64,000 nucleotides of DNA from CAYOBW01 sp964402115 (GCA_964402115.1 CAYOBW010000005.1:10876-74875); one strand, 5' to 3'. Positions 25,471 to 34,396 are shown, counted from the stretch's first letter. Numbers and translations: made by a program. Notes: a model not told the origin generated them from the letters alone.

Positions 25471-26285
25471 CGGCCTTGATGCTGAAATGGCTGCTGACGG
25501 CGGTGATCGGCGGCGCCGGCTGCGGGTTGGCCGGCTTTCTCCTGATCTCCCTGAACCTGCCGTTCATGGGGGTCTGCCTGGCGCATGCCGCCCTGGCCGG
25601 TGCCGTGCTGGCGCACGCGCTCGGCACGCCGGTCCTGGGCACGGCCCTGGCGACAGCCCTGGCGGTCGCCGCAGTGGTAGGGCCACTCGCGGACCGCACG
25701 CGCACGCATGCCAACACGGTCATGAGCGTCCTCTTTTCCCTGACGCTGGGCCTCGCCTTCCTGGGCATTGGCCTGATGCAGGATTGCCGGTCCGAGCTGC
25801 TCGGCCTGATGTGGGGCAACCTCCTGCTGGTGCGCTGGTCGGATCTCTGGCCGCTGGCCCTGGCGGCGCTGCTGCCGCTCATCTTGCTGTCCGTCTTTGC
25901 CAAGGAGACCAAGGCGGTCCTGTTCGATCGCGAGATCGCCCGCGCGTGCGGGATCCAGGCCGCCGCGTTCTACTACGCCATCATCGCCCTGTGCGGCTTC
26001 ACCGTCACCGTCAACCTCAACATCGTCGGCGGGCTGATGCTGTACAGCTTGTTGACCAATCCGGCCGTCGCCGCCATGCAACTCGCCCGCACGTATCGGA
26101 CCGCCGTCGCCGCGTCCATGCTGTTGGGCGCGCTCTGCGCCGCGGGCGGACTTGCGCTCTCGTTCTGCCTGAACTGGCCGGTGGGCGCCAGCATTGTCCT
26201 GGCATCCACCCTGGTCTTTGCGAGCGCCCTGGCTCTGCGCGCCTGCGCGGGACGGGGCCTCTCGGAAACGAACCGGAGTTGGTAA
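25467..26285 (+). CDS. Metal ABC transporter permease (ZnuB/TroC-like)
   Basis: A 272-residue integral membrane protein of the ABC-3 family with about eight hydrophobic segments. Recognisable features are GFLLISLNLPFMGVCLAHAAL (the S-F-x-G-x-x-x-x-H-x-x-L block of zinc/manganese permeases), VMSVLFSLTLGLAFLGIGL and LNIVGGLMLYSLLTNPAVAA. It forms the channel for the transporter whose binding protein and ATPase are encoded just upstream. Its TAA shares bases with the ATG of the methyltransferase gene at 26285. Confidence 0.92.
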   Translation: MTALMLKWLLTAVIGGAGCGLAGFLLISLNLPFMGVCLAHAALAGAVLAHALGTPVLGTALATALAVAAVVGPLADRTRTHANTVMSVLFSLTLGLAFLGIGLMQDCRSELLGLMWGNLLLVRWSDLWPLALAALLPLILLSVFAKETKAVLFDREIARACGIQAAAFYYAIIALCGFTVTVNLNIVGGLMLYSLLTNPAVAAMQLARTYRTAVAASMLLGALCAAGGLALSFCLNWPVGASIVLASTLVFASALALRACAGRGLSETNRSW

Positions 26286-26905
26286 TGAGTAAACTTGCAT
26301 TCTTCGATCGCGTGGCCGTCAGCGCCGACCCCCTGCTCTTCACCGAGTCGGATCGTCACAAGATCCCGGGGTTGCGGACGCGCCTCGGCGACCTCTCCGG
26401 GCAGCGCGTACTCGAACCGGGCTGTGGGGCGGGACCGCTGACGGCCTACTTGTCGGAATGGGTGGGGGCCGCCGGACGGGTGCTCGCCTTCGACTCCATC
26501 CCCGCCATGGTCGAGACCTGCCGGCGGCGGCTGCCGGATCTGGCCAACGTCACACTCCTCCGTGCGGATGTCGAAACCATCTCCGTCGCGGACGGGGCCT
26601 GGGATCTCGTGCTCCTGTTCCGCGTGTTTCCGCACCTCGACGACAAGGATACCTGCCTGCGCCGCCTGCGACCCTGCCTCGCGCCTCGCGGACGCCTGGT
26701 CATCGCCAACCTGGAGGGCAGCACCAGACTCAATGCCCTCCACGCCGGTTTTTCGGAGCCCGTCCGGCACGACCACATGCCGTGCGCGCACGGCACGCGG
26801 CGATTGCTGGAAGGCGCCGGTTACCGGGTTGTCACCCTGCTTGATGACGAGGAGGCGTTCTTCGCCGAAGCGTTGGCCGACGCCCCCGCGGTCATGGCCG
26901 ACTGA
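26285..26905 (+). CDS. Class I SAM-dependent methyltransferase, last gene of the metal-transport operon
   Basis: A 206-residue Rossmann-fold methyltransferase. Motif I is VLEPGCGAGPLTAYL, the acidic loop is VLAFDSIPAM, motif II is LLRADVETI, and DLVLLFRVFPHLDDKD matches the motif III region. A C-terminal segment has FSEPVRHDHMPCAHGTRRLL, with three His and one Cys that might bind a metal. The start overlaps the permease stop (TAATG), so it belongs to the operon. The substrate is unknown; a link to metallophore or metal handling is inferred from context only. Confidence 0.85.
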   Translation: MSKLAFFDRVAVSADPLLFTESDRHKIPGLRTRLGDLSGQRVLEPGCGAGPLTAYLSEWVGAAGRVLAFDSIPAMVETCRRRLPDLANVTLLRADVETISVADGAWDLVLLFRVFPHLDDKDTCLRRLRPCLAPRGRLVIANLEGSTRLNALHAGFSEPVRHDHMPCAHGTRRLLEGAGYRVVTLLDDEEAFFAEALADAPAVMAD

Positions 26906-26970
26906 CCGAAACGAGGGGTCTCCCCCACCCGCCATCTGCCGACGAGAGATGACCGGGATTCAACCTTGCC

Positions 26971-26993
26971 GTGCGCACGAAACTCGTGCACAC
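26971..26993. promoter_or_regulatory. Palindromic operator in front of vapBC
   Basis: GTGCGCACGA and TCGTGCACAC are inverted repeats (9 of 10 positions) around a 3-base centre, ending 7 bases before the antitoxin ATG at 27001. Ribbon-helix-helix antitoxins usually bind such sites to autoregulate. Transcription must start close by, so the mRNA leader would be short. Confidence 0.6.
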
Positions 26994-27000
26994 TGTTCTC

Positions 27001-27222
27001 ATGAAGAACATAACCATTTCGGCCGACGAATCCGTCTTGCTCCAGGCGCGCCGACGCGCCAGTGCGGAGCACCGCACGTTGAATGCGCTTTTTCGCGAGT
27101 GGTTGGATCAGTACGTCTCGCAGGCGGCGGCTGACAACACCTACGAGGCTCTGATGCAGCGACTGAACCATGTATCGAGCGGCAGGCACTTCCAGCGGGA
27201 GGAGATGCATGAACGCCACTGA
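27001..27222 (+). CDS. vapB: Antitoxin, ribbon-helix-helix type (VapB-like)
   Basis: A 73-residue protein whose N-terminus MKNITISADESVLLQARRRA matches the beta-strand and helix of a ribbon-helix-helix DNA-binding antitoxin. RTLNALFREWLDQYV forms the second helix, and the C-terminus should wrap the toxin. The ATG at 27001 fits the RHH start; an upstream in-frame codon at 26971 would run through the operator. It overlaps the toxin gene by 14 bases. Confidence 0.82.
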   Translation: MKNITISADESVLLQARRRASAEHRTLNALFREWLDQYVSQAAADNTYEALMQRLNHVSSGRHFQREEMHERH

Positions 27223-27649
27223 TCTGAAGGGCGCCTTCTTCCTCGATACCAACGTACTGGTCTACTCCTTTGACGATTCGGCCGCAGGCAAGCAAGCCAT
27301 TGCAAAACAGTGGATTAGAGACGCACTGCGCACCCAGAAAGGCGTCATCGGCACCCAAGTGGTGCAGGAATTCCTGAACGTGGCGCTCACGAAGTTTGCG
27401 CGCCCCATGGGTGTAACCGAAGCCCGCGATTACCTGCGCACGGTGCTGCAACCGCTCTGTCAGCAGCATCCGAGCATGGCCAGTTTCGATCATGCGCTCC
27501 TGTTGAAGGAGCAGACAGGCTACGCGTGGTACGATGCCCTGATCGTGACGGCTGCATTGGAGACCGGCTGCCGCTGGCTCATCACCGAGGACCTTGACCA
27601 TGGCAGGCGCATCGGGTCCCTGACTATTCACAACCCGTTTCGCGCATAG
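27209..27649 (+). CDS. vapC: PIN-domain ribonuclease toxin (VapC-like)
   Basis: A 146-residue PIN-domain protein. The acidic residues of the active site are present: D in FLDTNVLVYSFDD, E in VVQEFLNVA, D in YAWYDALIVTAAL and D in WLITEDLDHG. VapC toxins cleave specific RNAs and are held inactive by the antitoxin encoded just upstream. The ATG at 27209 lies inside the antitoxin gene with GGAG upstream. This is a complete pair; targets are unknown. Confidence 0.9.
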   Translation: MNATDLKGAFFLDTNVLVYSFDDSAAGKQAIAKQWIRDALRTQKGVIGTQVVQEFLNVALTKFARPMGVTEARDYLRTVLQPLCQQHPSMASFDHALLLKEQTGYAWYDALIVTAALETGCRWLITEDLDHGRRIGSLTIHNPFRA

Positions 27650-27748
27650 GTTCGGCCGTGGAGCGGCGCCACCTTCCGAGCGATTGCCGCGGAATCCGAT
27701 TGGATGGCGAGTACGGCTCAACCGCAGGCGGCGACGCATGCACCGCCG

Positions 27749-30043
27749 TTACTTCCCCGTATTCGAGAAGGAATACGGGGCGTCGTCGGGAGAGGCGCCG
27801 CGCTGGAGATCCGGTTCGGCGGCCATTTCGAGATCGAGCCGGGCCCCTTCTTTCAGCACGTCGGCGGGCAGGAAGTTCTTCGTATAGCGCTTGCCGTTGA
27901 CCGCCAGGCTCCGGATGTAGCGGTTCGCGGCGCCGTTCTCCGGCGCACTGATGACAAGCTGCCGGCCGTTCTCGAAGGTGACCGTCGCCTTCTTGAAGAG
28001 CGGCGCGCCGAGCACAACCTCCCCGCTGCCGGGACACACCGGGTAGAAGCCCAGCGCGGACCACACATACCAGGCCGAGGTCTGGCCGTTGTCCTCGTCG
28101 CCGCAGTAGCCGTCCGCCGCCGGCGTGTAGAGGCGGTCCATCACTTCCCGCACCCACCGCTGGGTCTTCCACGGCTCGCCCGCGTAGGCGTAGAGGTACA
28201 CCATGTGCTGGATCGGTTGGTTGCCGTGCGCGTACTGGCCGAAGTTCATGATCTGCATCTCGCGGATCTCGTGAATCACCTGCCGGTAATAGCTCTCGTC
28301 GAAAACCGGCGGCAGGGCGAACACCTCGTCCAGCTTCGCCGTGAAGGCCTGGCGCCCGCCCATGAGGCCGATCAGCCCCTGCACGTCATGAAACACCGAC
28401 CACGTGTAGTGCAGGCTGCAGCCTTCGGTAAAGTCGCCGCCCCACTTGAACGGGTTGAAGTCCTTGTCGAAGGAGCCGTCCCGGTTGCGGCCGCACATCA
28501 GCTTCCGCTCCGGATGGAAGAGTGTCCGGTAGTTCTGGCAGCGCTTCGCAAAACGGTCGATCTCCTCCCGCGGGCGCTTCAGGTCCACCGCCAGCCGCCA
28601 GATGCACCAGTCGGCGTAGGCGTATTCCAGCGTGCGCGCCGCGCTCTCGTTGATGCCGATGTCGCGCGGGACGTAGCCGAGCTCGAGGTACTCCTTCGCG
28701 CCCAGGCGGCCAACCGAGCCGATCTGCGGATGCGCGTTCTCCGCACCGTGCAAAAGCGCCTGGTACAGCGCCGCCATGTCGTAGCCGCCGCGCGCGCCGC
28801 TGAGCCACGCATCCGCCACCACCGAGGCGGAGTTGTTGCCGACCATGCAGCCGCGGTGCCCCGGGCTGGCCCACTCCGGCAGCCACCCGCTCTCGCGGTG
28901 ACACGCCTCCAGCCCCGCGGTCATCTGCGCGTTGACCGACGGCCGGAGGAAGTTCAGGAGCGGGAAGAGCGAGCGGAACGTGTCCCAGAAGCCGCTATCC
29001 GTGAAGTAGGGACCCGGCTGCACCTCGCCCGTGTGCGGGCTGTAGTGCACGACCTTGCCGGCGGCGTCGATCTCGTGGAAGGTACGCGGAAAGAGCAGCG
29101 AGCGATACAGGCAGGTGTAGAAGACGCGGTACTGGTCCAGCGTGCCGCCCTCGACCGCGACCCGGCCCAGCTCGCGGTTCCACGCCTGCCGCCCCTTTTC
29201 GCAGAGCGCGTCGAAGGAGTCGGCGCCGAGCTCGCCCAGGTTCAGCTCCGCCTGCGCCGCGCTGATGAACGACGACGCCACGCGGAAATGGACGCGCGCG
29301 CCGCGGGCGGCGGCTTTGAACTGCACGAGCGCCCCCACGTGGTTGTCCGCGATCTCGAGCTGCCCCTCCTTCAGCTCCTTGTCCTTCCAGACGTGCGCCG
29401 CGAGGAACGGCTGGTCGAAAACCAGGACGAAGTAGTTCTTGAAGTTCGCCGGCACGCCGCCGCTGTTGCGCGTGGACCAGCCGACGATCCTGCGCTGCAG
29501 CGGTTCGATCTTGACGTACGACCCCTTGTCGAAGGCGTCCACAACCACCCAGGCCTGATCGGTCTGCGGGTACGTCACGCGGAACAGCGCCGCGCGCTCG
29601 GTCGGTGTCACCTCCACCGTGGTGTCGTAGTCCGCCAGGTAGACGCTGTAATGGTACGGCTTGGCCTTCTCGGCCTTGTGCGAGAACCAGCTCGGCCGGT
29701 CGTCCTGGTGAAAGACGCGCTTGCCGGCCACCGGCAGCACGGCGAACTGGCCGTAGTCGTTGATCCACGGGCTGGGCTGGTGCGTCTGCTTGATCCCGGC
29801 GAGCTTGTCGGCGCCGTAGCTGTAGGTCCAGCCGTCGCCGATCTTGCCCGTCTGCGGCGTCCAGACGTTCATCCCCCAGGGCCGCGCGATCGCCGGGTAG
29901 ACGTTGCCGGACGAGAGCTTGAAACTGCTGTCCGTGCCCATCAGCGGCAGCACGTACGACGCCGGGTCGGCCGCGTCCGCCGCCTGCAACCGCGCCGCGC
30001 AACAAACCGCCACCATCGCCAGGATCATCTGTTTGGACTGCAT
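27749..30043 (-). CDS. Exported GH92 alpha-mannosidase
   Basis: A 764-residue enzyme with a signal peptide (MILAMVAVCCAARLQAADA). It follows the GH92 pattern throughout: YVLPLMGTDSSFKLSSGNVYP (start of the N-terminal sandwich), FWDTFRSLFPLL, FTEGCSLHYTWSVFHDVQGL (acid region) and GDEDNGQTSAWYVWSALGFY (base region with the conserved Asp). GH92 enzymes are calcium-dependent exo-acting alpha-mannosidases of N-glycans and related mannans. The ATG at 30043 has a strong purine-rich AAGGGGGAA site upstream. It lies downstream of a sulfatase gene on the same strand, separated by a 132-bp repeat element, so they may form a glycan-degradation unit. Confidence 0.95.
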   Translation of the reverse strand: MQSKQMILAMVAVCCAARLQAADAADPASYVLPLMGTDSSFKLSSGNVYPAIARPWGMNVWTPQTGKIGDGWTYSYGADKLAGIKQTHQPSPWINDYGQFAVLPVAGKRVFHQDDRPSWFSHKAEKAKPYHYSVYLADYDTTVEVTPTERAALFRVTYPQTDQAWVVVDAFDKGSYVKIEPLQRRIVGWSTRNSGGVPANFKNYFVLVFDQPFLAAHVWKDKELKEGQLEIADNHVGALVQFKAAARGARVHFRVASSFISAAQAELNLGELGADSFDALCEKGRQAWNRELGRVAVEGGTLDQYRVFYTCLYRSLLFPRTFHEIDAAGKVVHYSPHTGEVQPGPYFTDSGFWDTFRSLFPLLNFLRPSVNAQMTAGLEACHRESGWLPEWASPGHRGCMVGNNSASVVADAWLSGARGGYDMAALYQALLHGAENAHPQIGSVGRLGAKEYLELGYVPRDIGINESAARTLEYAYADWCIWRLAVDLKRPREEIDRFAKRCQNYRTLFHPERKLMCGRNRDGSFDKDFNPFKWGGDFTEGCSLHYTWSVFHDVQGLIGLMGGRQAFTAKLDEVFALPPVFDESYYRQVIHEIREMQIMNFGQYAHGNQPIQHMVYLYAYAGEPWKTQRWVREVMDRLYTPAADGYCGDEDNGQTSAWYVWSALGFYPVCPGSGEVVLGAPLFKKATVTFENGRQLVISAPENGAANRYIRSLAVNGKRYTKNFLPADVLKEGARLDLEMAAEPDLQRGASPDDAPYSFSNTGK
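27755..27780. other. Perfect 10-bp hairpin in the last codons of the GH92 gene
   Basis: CCCCGTATTC and GAATACGGGG flank a 6-base loop just before the GH92 stop. No T-run follows, so it is not a typical intrinsic terminator; it may protect the mRNA end. Confidence 0.5.
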
Positions 30044-30126
30044 ATGCACTTCCCCCTTCGGGCGTTGATTGAGCAAGGTTAAACGCTGGCCGTGCGCAGC
30101 GTCGAGCGCAAAGCCATCCGCGGGGT

Positions 30127-30258
30127 AACGCCTCAGCACGCAAAGGGGAACAAATGGAGCGTAACGGCCGGGGACGGCCGTCTCCATGACGGGCGCCAGA
30201 TCCAAGACCCGGAGACGGCGGTCCTCCGCCGTTAGGCCCCCCGCGTGACTCACGGCTT
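30127..30258 (+). repeat. 132-bp palindromic element, copy B
   Basis: It begins AACGCCTCAG and contains the shared core GGCCGGGGACGGCCGTCTCC and GGAGACGGCGG. It ends in a degenerate inverted terminus (CTCACGGCTT). It has the same length as the copy at 46379. The stop codon of the sulfatase gene (30250-30252) lies within its right terminus. Confidence 0.75.
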
Positions 30259-31665
30259 TTCCGTCGCCACGAGCTGCGACGGGGCGGGCTGCAGCCCGGC
30301 CCGCTGCCGCTCGACGGACGCACGGATCCGGGCCAGCACCTCCGGCTGCGCGGCGGCGCGGTTGAACCGCTCGCCGGGGTCTTCGCCGAGGTGGAAGAGC
30401 AGCGGCGGCTCGTGCGGCTCGGGCTGGTCGGGCCCGTAGCCCGAGCGCGTGACGAAGTGGGCCTTCCACGGGCCGAGCCGCGCGGCGTAAAGAACGGTGC
30501 CGCGGTAGTACAGGAACGCCTCGCGCTCGACCGGACCCGTGCCGAAGAGCAGCGGGCGGATATCCACGCCGTCGAGCGGGCGCGCGGGCAGCGGCGCCCC
30601 GGCGAGGGCGGCGCATGTCGGGAAGAGGTCCATGGTCGTCGCCACCTCGCGCTGGACCACGCCCGCCGGCACGCGTCCGGGCCACCACGCGATGCCCGGC
30701 ACGCGCATCCCGCCCTCCCACGTCGAGCCCTTGCCCTCGCGCAGCGGGCCGGCCGAGCCGCCGTGGTTGTCGAAGATCAGCCAAGGCCCGTTGTCGCTGC
30801 TGAACACAACCAGCGTGCGCCGCTCCAGCCCCTCGGCCCGCAGCGCGTCGAGGACCTGCCCCACGCTCCAGTCCAGCTCCTCCACCACGTCGCCGTAGAT
30901 CCCCGCCGGGCTCTTCCCGCGGAACGCCTCCGACGCGAAGAGGGGCACGTGCGGAAAGGTGTGCGCGAAGTAGAGGAAGAACGGCCCGCCCTTCCGCTCG
31001 CGGATGAAGCGCACCGCCTCCCCGGCATAGCGCTGCGTGAGCTGCCGCTGATCGGGGTGCGGCTCGATAATCTCGGTGCCGCGGATGAGCGGCGCGCGCC
31101 AGTAGGCGTTGTTCTCGGCGTAGAACTTCTCGCGCCCCTTCGGCGCGTCGGGCGCGGGCTGCATGTCGTTCGAGTACGGCAGGCCGAAGTAGCTGTCGAA
31201 GCCGTGGCGGGGCGGCAGGTGCTCGGGCCGGTGGCCCAGGTGCCACTTGCCCACCATGCCGGTGGCGTAGCCCTGCTCCTTCAGCAGCTCCGCGAGCGTG
31301 ACCTCGTCCTGCGGCAGGCCGCCGGCCGCGTTGGCGCGCAGCACCCGAAACTGGTCGTGGCACATGCCGCTGCGCACGGGGTACCGCCCGGTCAGCAGCG
31401 CCGCCCGGCTGGGCGTGCACACCTCCGCGGCGGAGTAGAACTGCGTGAACCGCAGCCCCTCCGCCGCCATCCGGTCGAGGTGCGGCGTGCGGATCGTGGG
31501 ATGCCCGTAGCACGCGAGATCCCCCCACCCGAGATCGTCGGCATAAATGATGACGATGTTGGGCTTCTCGGCGGCCCCACCCCGCGAACAGGGCAGGCCA
31601 GACAGGCCCAGGCAGAGCGGTAACATGAGCGTGGACATGAGCGGGGACAGGCTGTTTCGTTTCAT
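30250..31665 (-). CDS. Exported sulfatase (S1 family)
   Basis: A complete 471-residue sulfatase. After a signal peptide (to about residue 32) the domain opens PNIVIIYADDLGWGDL, with the metal-binding Asp pair. The formylglycine signature CTPSRAALLTGRYP puts the modified cysteine at residue 83. GMVGKWHLGH and FSSDNGPW are further family motifs. It would desulfate a glycan in the periplasm or outside, probably together with the GH92 mannosidase encoded next. Maturation needs a formylglycine-generating enzyme. The last residues (SQLVATEKP) are encoded up to a repeat element that contains the stop codon. Confidence 0.95.
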   Translation of the reverse strand: MKRNSLSPLMSTLMLPLCLGLSGLPCSRGGAAEKPNIVIIYADDLGWGDLACYGHPTIRTPHLDRMAAEGLRFTQFYSAAEVCTPSRAALLTGRYPVRSGMCHDQFRVLRANAAGGLPQDEVTLAELLKEQGYATGMVGKWHLGHRPEHLPPRHGFDSYFGLPYSNDMQPAPDAPKGREKFYAENNAYWRAPLIRGTEIIEPHPDQRQLTQRYAGEAVRFIRERKGGPFFLYFAHTFPHVPLFASEAFRGKSPAGIYGDVVEELDWSVGQVLDALRAEGLERRTLVVFSSDNGPWLIFDNHGGSAGPLREGKGSTWEGGMRVPGIAWWPGRVPAGVVQREVATTMDLFPTCAALAGAPLPARPLDGVDIRPLLFGTGPVEREAFLYYRGTVLYAARLGPWKAHFVTRSGYGPDQPEPHEPPLLFHLGEDPGERFNRAAAQPEVLARIRASVERQRAGLQPAPSQLVATEKP

Positions 31666-31706
31666 GATCTCTCCAATCGGCGCTGGGCAATGCGCTTCAT
31701 GTCGGC

Positions 31707-31734
31707 AGTATATCAGGATAACCTTCCGTGATAA
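31707..31734 (-). promoter_or_regulatory. Promoter of the sulfatase gene
   Basis: On the minus strand TTATCA and TATACT are 16 bases apart. TGA directly precedes the -10, giving an extended -10 (TGATATACT). It lies about 40 bases upstream of the sulfatase ATG at 31665. Confidence 0.55.
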
Positions 31735-31778
31735 GGCAAACTATCCGCCATGTCTCAGCCCCCAGGTCCTGCCCGCGG

Positions 31779-31912
31779 CATGCCTCAGTGATCCAGGGAG
31801 CAGCCCTTGCACATAAGGGCCGGGGACGGCCGTCTCCATGGCGTGGGCAGGCGACGAGGCGTGGAGATGGTGGTCCCCGCCGTTAGCGCCCCCTGCGTCA
31901 CGGGGAAGCATG
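31779..31912 (+). repeat. 132-bp-type palindromic element, copy C
   Basis: It carries the core GGCCGGGGACGGCCGTCTCC and the inner block GGGCAGGCGACGAGGCGTGG in common with the copy at 46379. The ends (CATGCCTCAG left, AAGCATG right) are partly inverted. It occupies much of the 355-base gap between the divergent sulfatase and oxidoreductase genes. No other gene is seen in that gap. Confidence 0.75.
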
Positions 31913-32020
31913 ATTGGCCCGCGGCAAATCGGCTTGCAGCGGGGACGGGGGGGGAGTAGAGAGTCCGCTGAGGTGCGCGTTGGCGAAGGAGAGAAAGAAC
32001 TGAACCACGGAAGGACGGAA

Positions 32021-33403
32021 ATGGATGCGATGACCACGAATCGGCGGCAGTTCATGGCGGGATCGCTGGCCGCGGCGGGGCTGGCGGCGGCGCCGCGCGT
32101 GGCGCGGGCCAGCGGGGCCAACGACCGGATCCGCATGGGGTTCATCGGCGTGGGCAACCGCGGCTCGCAGTTGCTGCGCCTGTTCATGGCGCAGCCGGAC
32201 GTTGAAGTGACCGCGCTGTGCGACGTCTACGAGCCGTTCCTCGCGCGCGACTTCGGCAAGGTGGCGCAACGCTACAAGGACGAACTGGGCGAAAGGCTGC
32301 CGCGGATGGGCGAGACCTTCCCCAAGCCCCCGAAGCTGTTCAAAGACTACCGCCGGCTGCTGGACGACAAGGACGTGGATGCGGTGTGCATCGCGACGCC
32401 GGATCACTGGCACGCCCTGCAGACCGTTGACGCCGTCAAGGCCGGCAAGGATGTCTACGTGGAGAAGCCGCTGACGGCCACGGTCGTCGAGGGGCGCAAG
32501 ATGGTGCAGGCCCAGCAGGCGAGCGGGCGCGTGGTGGCCGTGGGCCTGAACCGGCGCGGCAATCCGGCGTACATCCGGCTCGCCGGGGAGCTGCACGCCG
32601 GCAAGCTGGGCAAGCTCGTCGTGGGCGCGGCCGCGCGCATCAGCGACCTCTTCCCCGACGGCATCGGCAAGCAGCAGCCGGCCGATCCGCCGCCCGGCTT
32701 CGACTGGGACATGTGGCTGGGGCCGCGCGCGTTCCGCCCCTACCGCTACAACATCACGCCGTACAAGTTCCGCTGGTACGGCGACTTCTCGAGCCAGATG
32801 GGCAACTGGGGTGTGCACTACCTGGACGTGATCCGGTGGCTGATGGGCGAAACCGCACCCAGCGCAATCTCGGCGCACGGCGGCAAGCACTACCTCGACC
32901 ACGACGGCGACATCCCGGACACGCTGGCGGTGACGTTCGAGTTCGCGTCCGGCAGGATCATCCACTTCAACCTGTACGAGGCGTGCGGCGGACCGCTCTT
33001 CCCCTACGGCGAGGTCGAACTGCGCGGCACCAAGGGCGTCGTCCACGCCGACGAGCGGGGCTACAGGATCACGCCCGCCTCGCCCGGCCAGTTCCAGACG
33101 TGGAAGCGGCTCGTCGAACCGGATGAGTTCAAGGTGCAGGAGCAGGAGCTGCCCGACGGCAGCAGTTCTGTCAGCACCGGCGGCCTGGTCCGCGATTTCC
33201 TCGATTGCGTCAAGTCGCGCAAGGCGCCGCGCTGTCCGCTGGAGGAGGGCCACCGCTCAACCAGCTTCGCGCACCTCGCGAACATCGCCATCAGGATGAA
33301 GCAGCGGCTGGAGTGGGACGCGGCGGCCGAGCGCTTCACCAACTGCGACAAGGCGAACGAGCAGCTGGAATACGCGTACCGCGCGCCGTGGAAGCTGGGG
33401 TGA
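32021..33403 (+). CDS. Tat-exported Gfo/Idh/MocA family oxidoreductase
   Basis: A 460-residue NAD(P)-dependent oxidoreductase with a twin-arginine signal (NRRQFMAGSLAAAGLAAAP). The Rossmann fold follows (MGFIGVGNRGSQLLRLF, then VTALCDVYEP), with VDAVCIATPDHWHALQTVDA and the catalytic-type EKP motif in KDVYVEKPLTA. The C-terminal half has WYGDFSSQMGNWGVHYLDV. Family members oxidise or reduce sugars and inositols; the Tat-exported group in PVC and Bacteroidota is largely uncharacterised, some with tightly bound NAD. The ATG at 32021 follows AAGGA. It is followed 22 bases later by a Tat-exported sugar isomerase/epimerase, a common pairing. Confidence 0.92.
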   Translation: MDAMTTNRRQFMAGSLAAAGLAAAPRVARASGANDRIRMGFIGVGNRGSQLLRLFMAQPDVEVTALCDVYEPFLARDFGKVAQRYKDELGERLPRMGETFPKPPKLFKDYRRLLDDKDVDAVCIATPDHWHALQTVDAVKAGKDVYVEKPLTATVVEGRKMVQAQQASGRVVAVGLNRRGNPAYIRLAGELHAGKLGKLVVGAAARISDLFPDGIGKQQPADPPPGFDWDMWLGPRAFRPYRYNITPYKFRWYGDFSSQMGNWGVHYLDVIRWLMGETAPSAISAHGGKHYLDHDGDIPDTLAVTFEFASGRIIHFNLYEACGGPLFPYGEVELRGTKGVVHADERGYRITPASPGQFQTWKRLVEPDEFKVQEQELPDGSSSVSTGGLVRDFLDCVKSRKAPRCPLEEGHRSTSFAHLANIAIRMKQRLEWDAAAERFTNCDKANEQLEYAYRAPWKLG

Positions 33404-33425
33404 GCGGTCGGAAGGGAGGAAGCGG

Positions 33426-34376
33426 ATGCAAAGGCGCAACTTTCTGCAACTGGCGGCGCTGACGGTGGCCGCGGGCGGGGCGGGATGGCCTGCGCGGGGG
33501 CAGCAGGCGCCGGGCAAAGCCTGTCTGCACGTCTTCTCCAAACCGCTGCAGTGGCTCGGATACGACGCGCTGGCGGAGACGGTGGCCCAGGCGGGCTTCG
33601 GCGGCATCGATCTTTCCGTGCGGCCCAAGGGGCACGTGGAGCCCGAGCGGGTCGGCCAGGACCTGCCGCGGGCGGTGGCGGCCGCCCGCAAGCAGGGGCT
33701 GAAGGTCGAGATGATCGTCACGGCCATCGCCGCGGCGGACGAACCGCTGGCCGAGCGCGTGCTCAAGACCGCCGCGCAGTGCGGCGTCAAGGTCTACCGC
33801 ATGGGCTACGTGCGCTATGACGAGACGCTGGGCGTGGAAGGCACCATCGCCAGGTTGCACGGACAGATGGCGGCGCTGGAGACCCTCAACCGGAGCTGCG
33901 CCGTCACCGGGTGCTACCAGAACCACTACGCCATGAACGACGGGCTGTTCGGCGGGCCGGTCTGGGACATCCACTACATGCTCAAGGGGCTCGACCCGCG
34001 GTGGATCGGCTGCCAGTACGACGTGCGGCATGCGGTCGCCGAAGCCGGCGGCTCATGGCCCGTAGCGTTGAAGCTGATCGCGCCCGCCGTCCGCAGCCTC
34101 TGCCTCAAGGATTTCGTCTGGGCGAAGCGGGAGGGCCAGTGGCGTCCGGACGATGTGTTCGCCGGCGAGGGCATGGTGCCGTGGGAACCGTACTTCGCCC
34201 TGCTCAAGAAGCTCAAGGTCGACGCACCGGCGTCCGTGCACTGCGAGTGGCCATTGTTCACGAAGGAGGAGCAGGCCCTGTCCGAAACCGAACGGCGTGT
34301 CATCGCCGTGCGCAAGCTGAAACGCGACGCCGACTTCTTCGCCGCCGCCTGCGCCAGGCACGGCCTGGCTCCGTGA
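33426..34376 (+). CDS. Tat-exported sugar phosphate isomerase/epimerase-like TIM barrel
   Basis: A 316-residue protein of the xylose isomerase-like/AP endonuclease 2 TIM-barrel family. It has a Tat-like signal (MQRRNFLQLAALTVAAGGAG). The fold shows as AETVAQAGFGGIDLSVRPKG, KVEMIVTAI, VYRMGYVRYD and WIGCQYDVRHA. The metal-site pattern is recognisable but incomplete by eye (H near NHYAMND, D in QYDVRH, E in HCEWP). It probably works on the same sugar as the oxidoreductase encoded upstream. It ends 20 bases before the palindromic element at 34397. Confidence 0.87.
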   Translation: MQRRNFLQLAALTVAAGGAGWPARGQQAPGKACLHVFSKPLQWLGYDALAETVAQAGFGGIDLSVRPKGHVEPERVGQDLPRAVAAARKQGLKVEMIVTAIAAADEPLAERVLKTAAQCGVKVYRMGYVRYDETLGVEGTIARLHGQMAALETLNRSCAVTGCYQNHYAMNDGLFGGPVWDIHYMLKGLDPRWIGCQYDVRHAVAEAGGSWPVALKLIAPAVRSLCLKDFVWAKREGQWRPDDVFAGEGMVPWEPYFALLKKLKVDAPASVHCEWPLFTKEEQALSETERRVIAVRKLKRDADFFAAACARHGLAP

Positions 34377-34396
34377 GGGCGCGGAGCGCCGCGACA

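Noticed and set aside
27755..27780. Intrinsic terminator at the GH92 3' end
   Set aside because: The stem is perfect but lies within the coding region and lacks a T-run.
30044..31690. Minus-strand frame continuous with the GH92 gene through the sulfatase region
   Set aside because: The upstream part is a shifted reading of the sulfatase; both real proteins have their own signal peptides and motifs.
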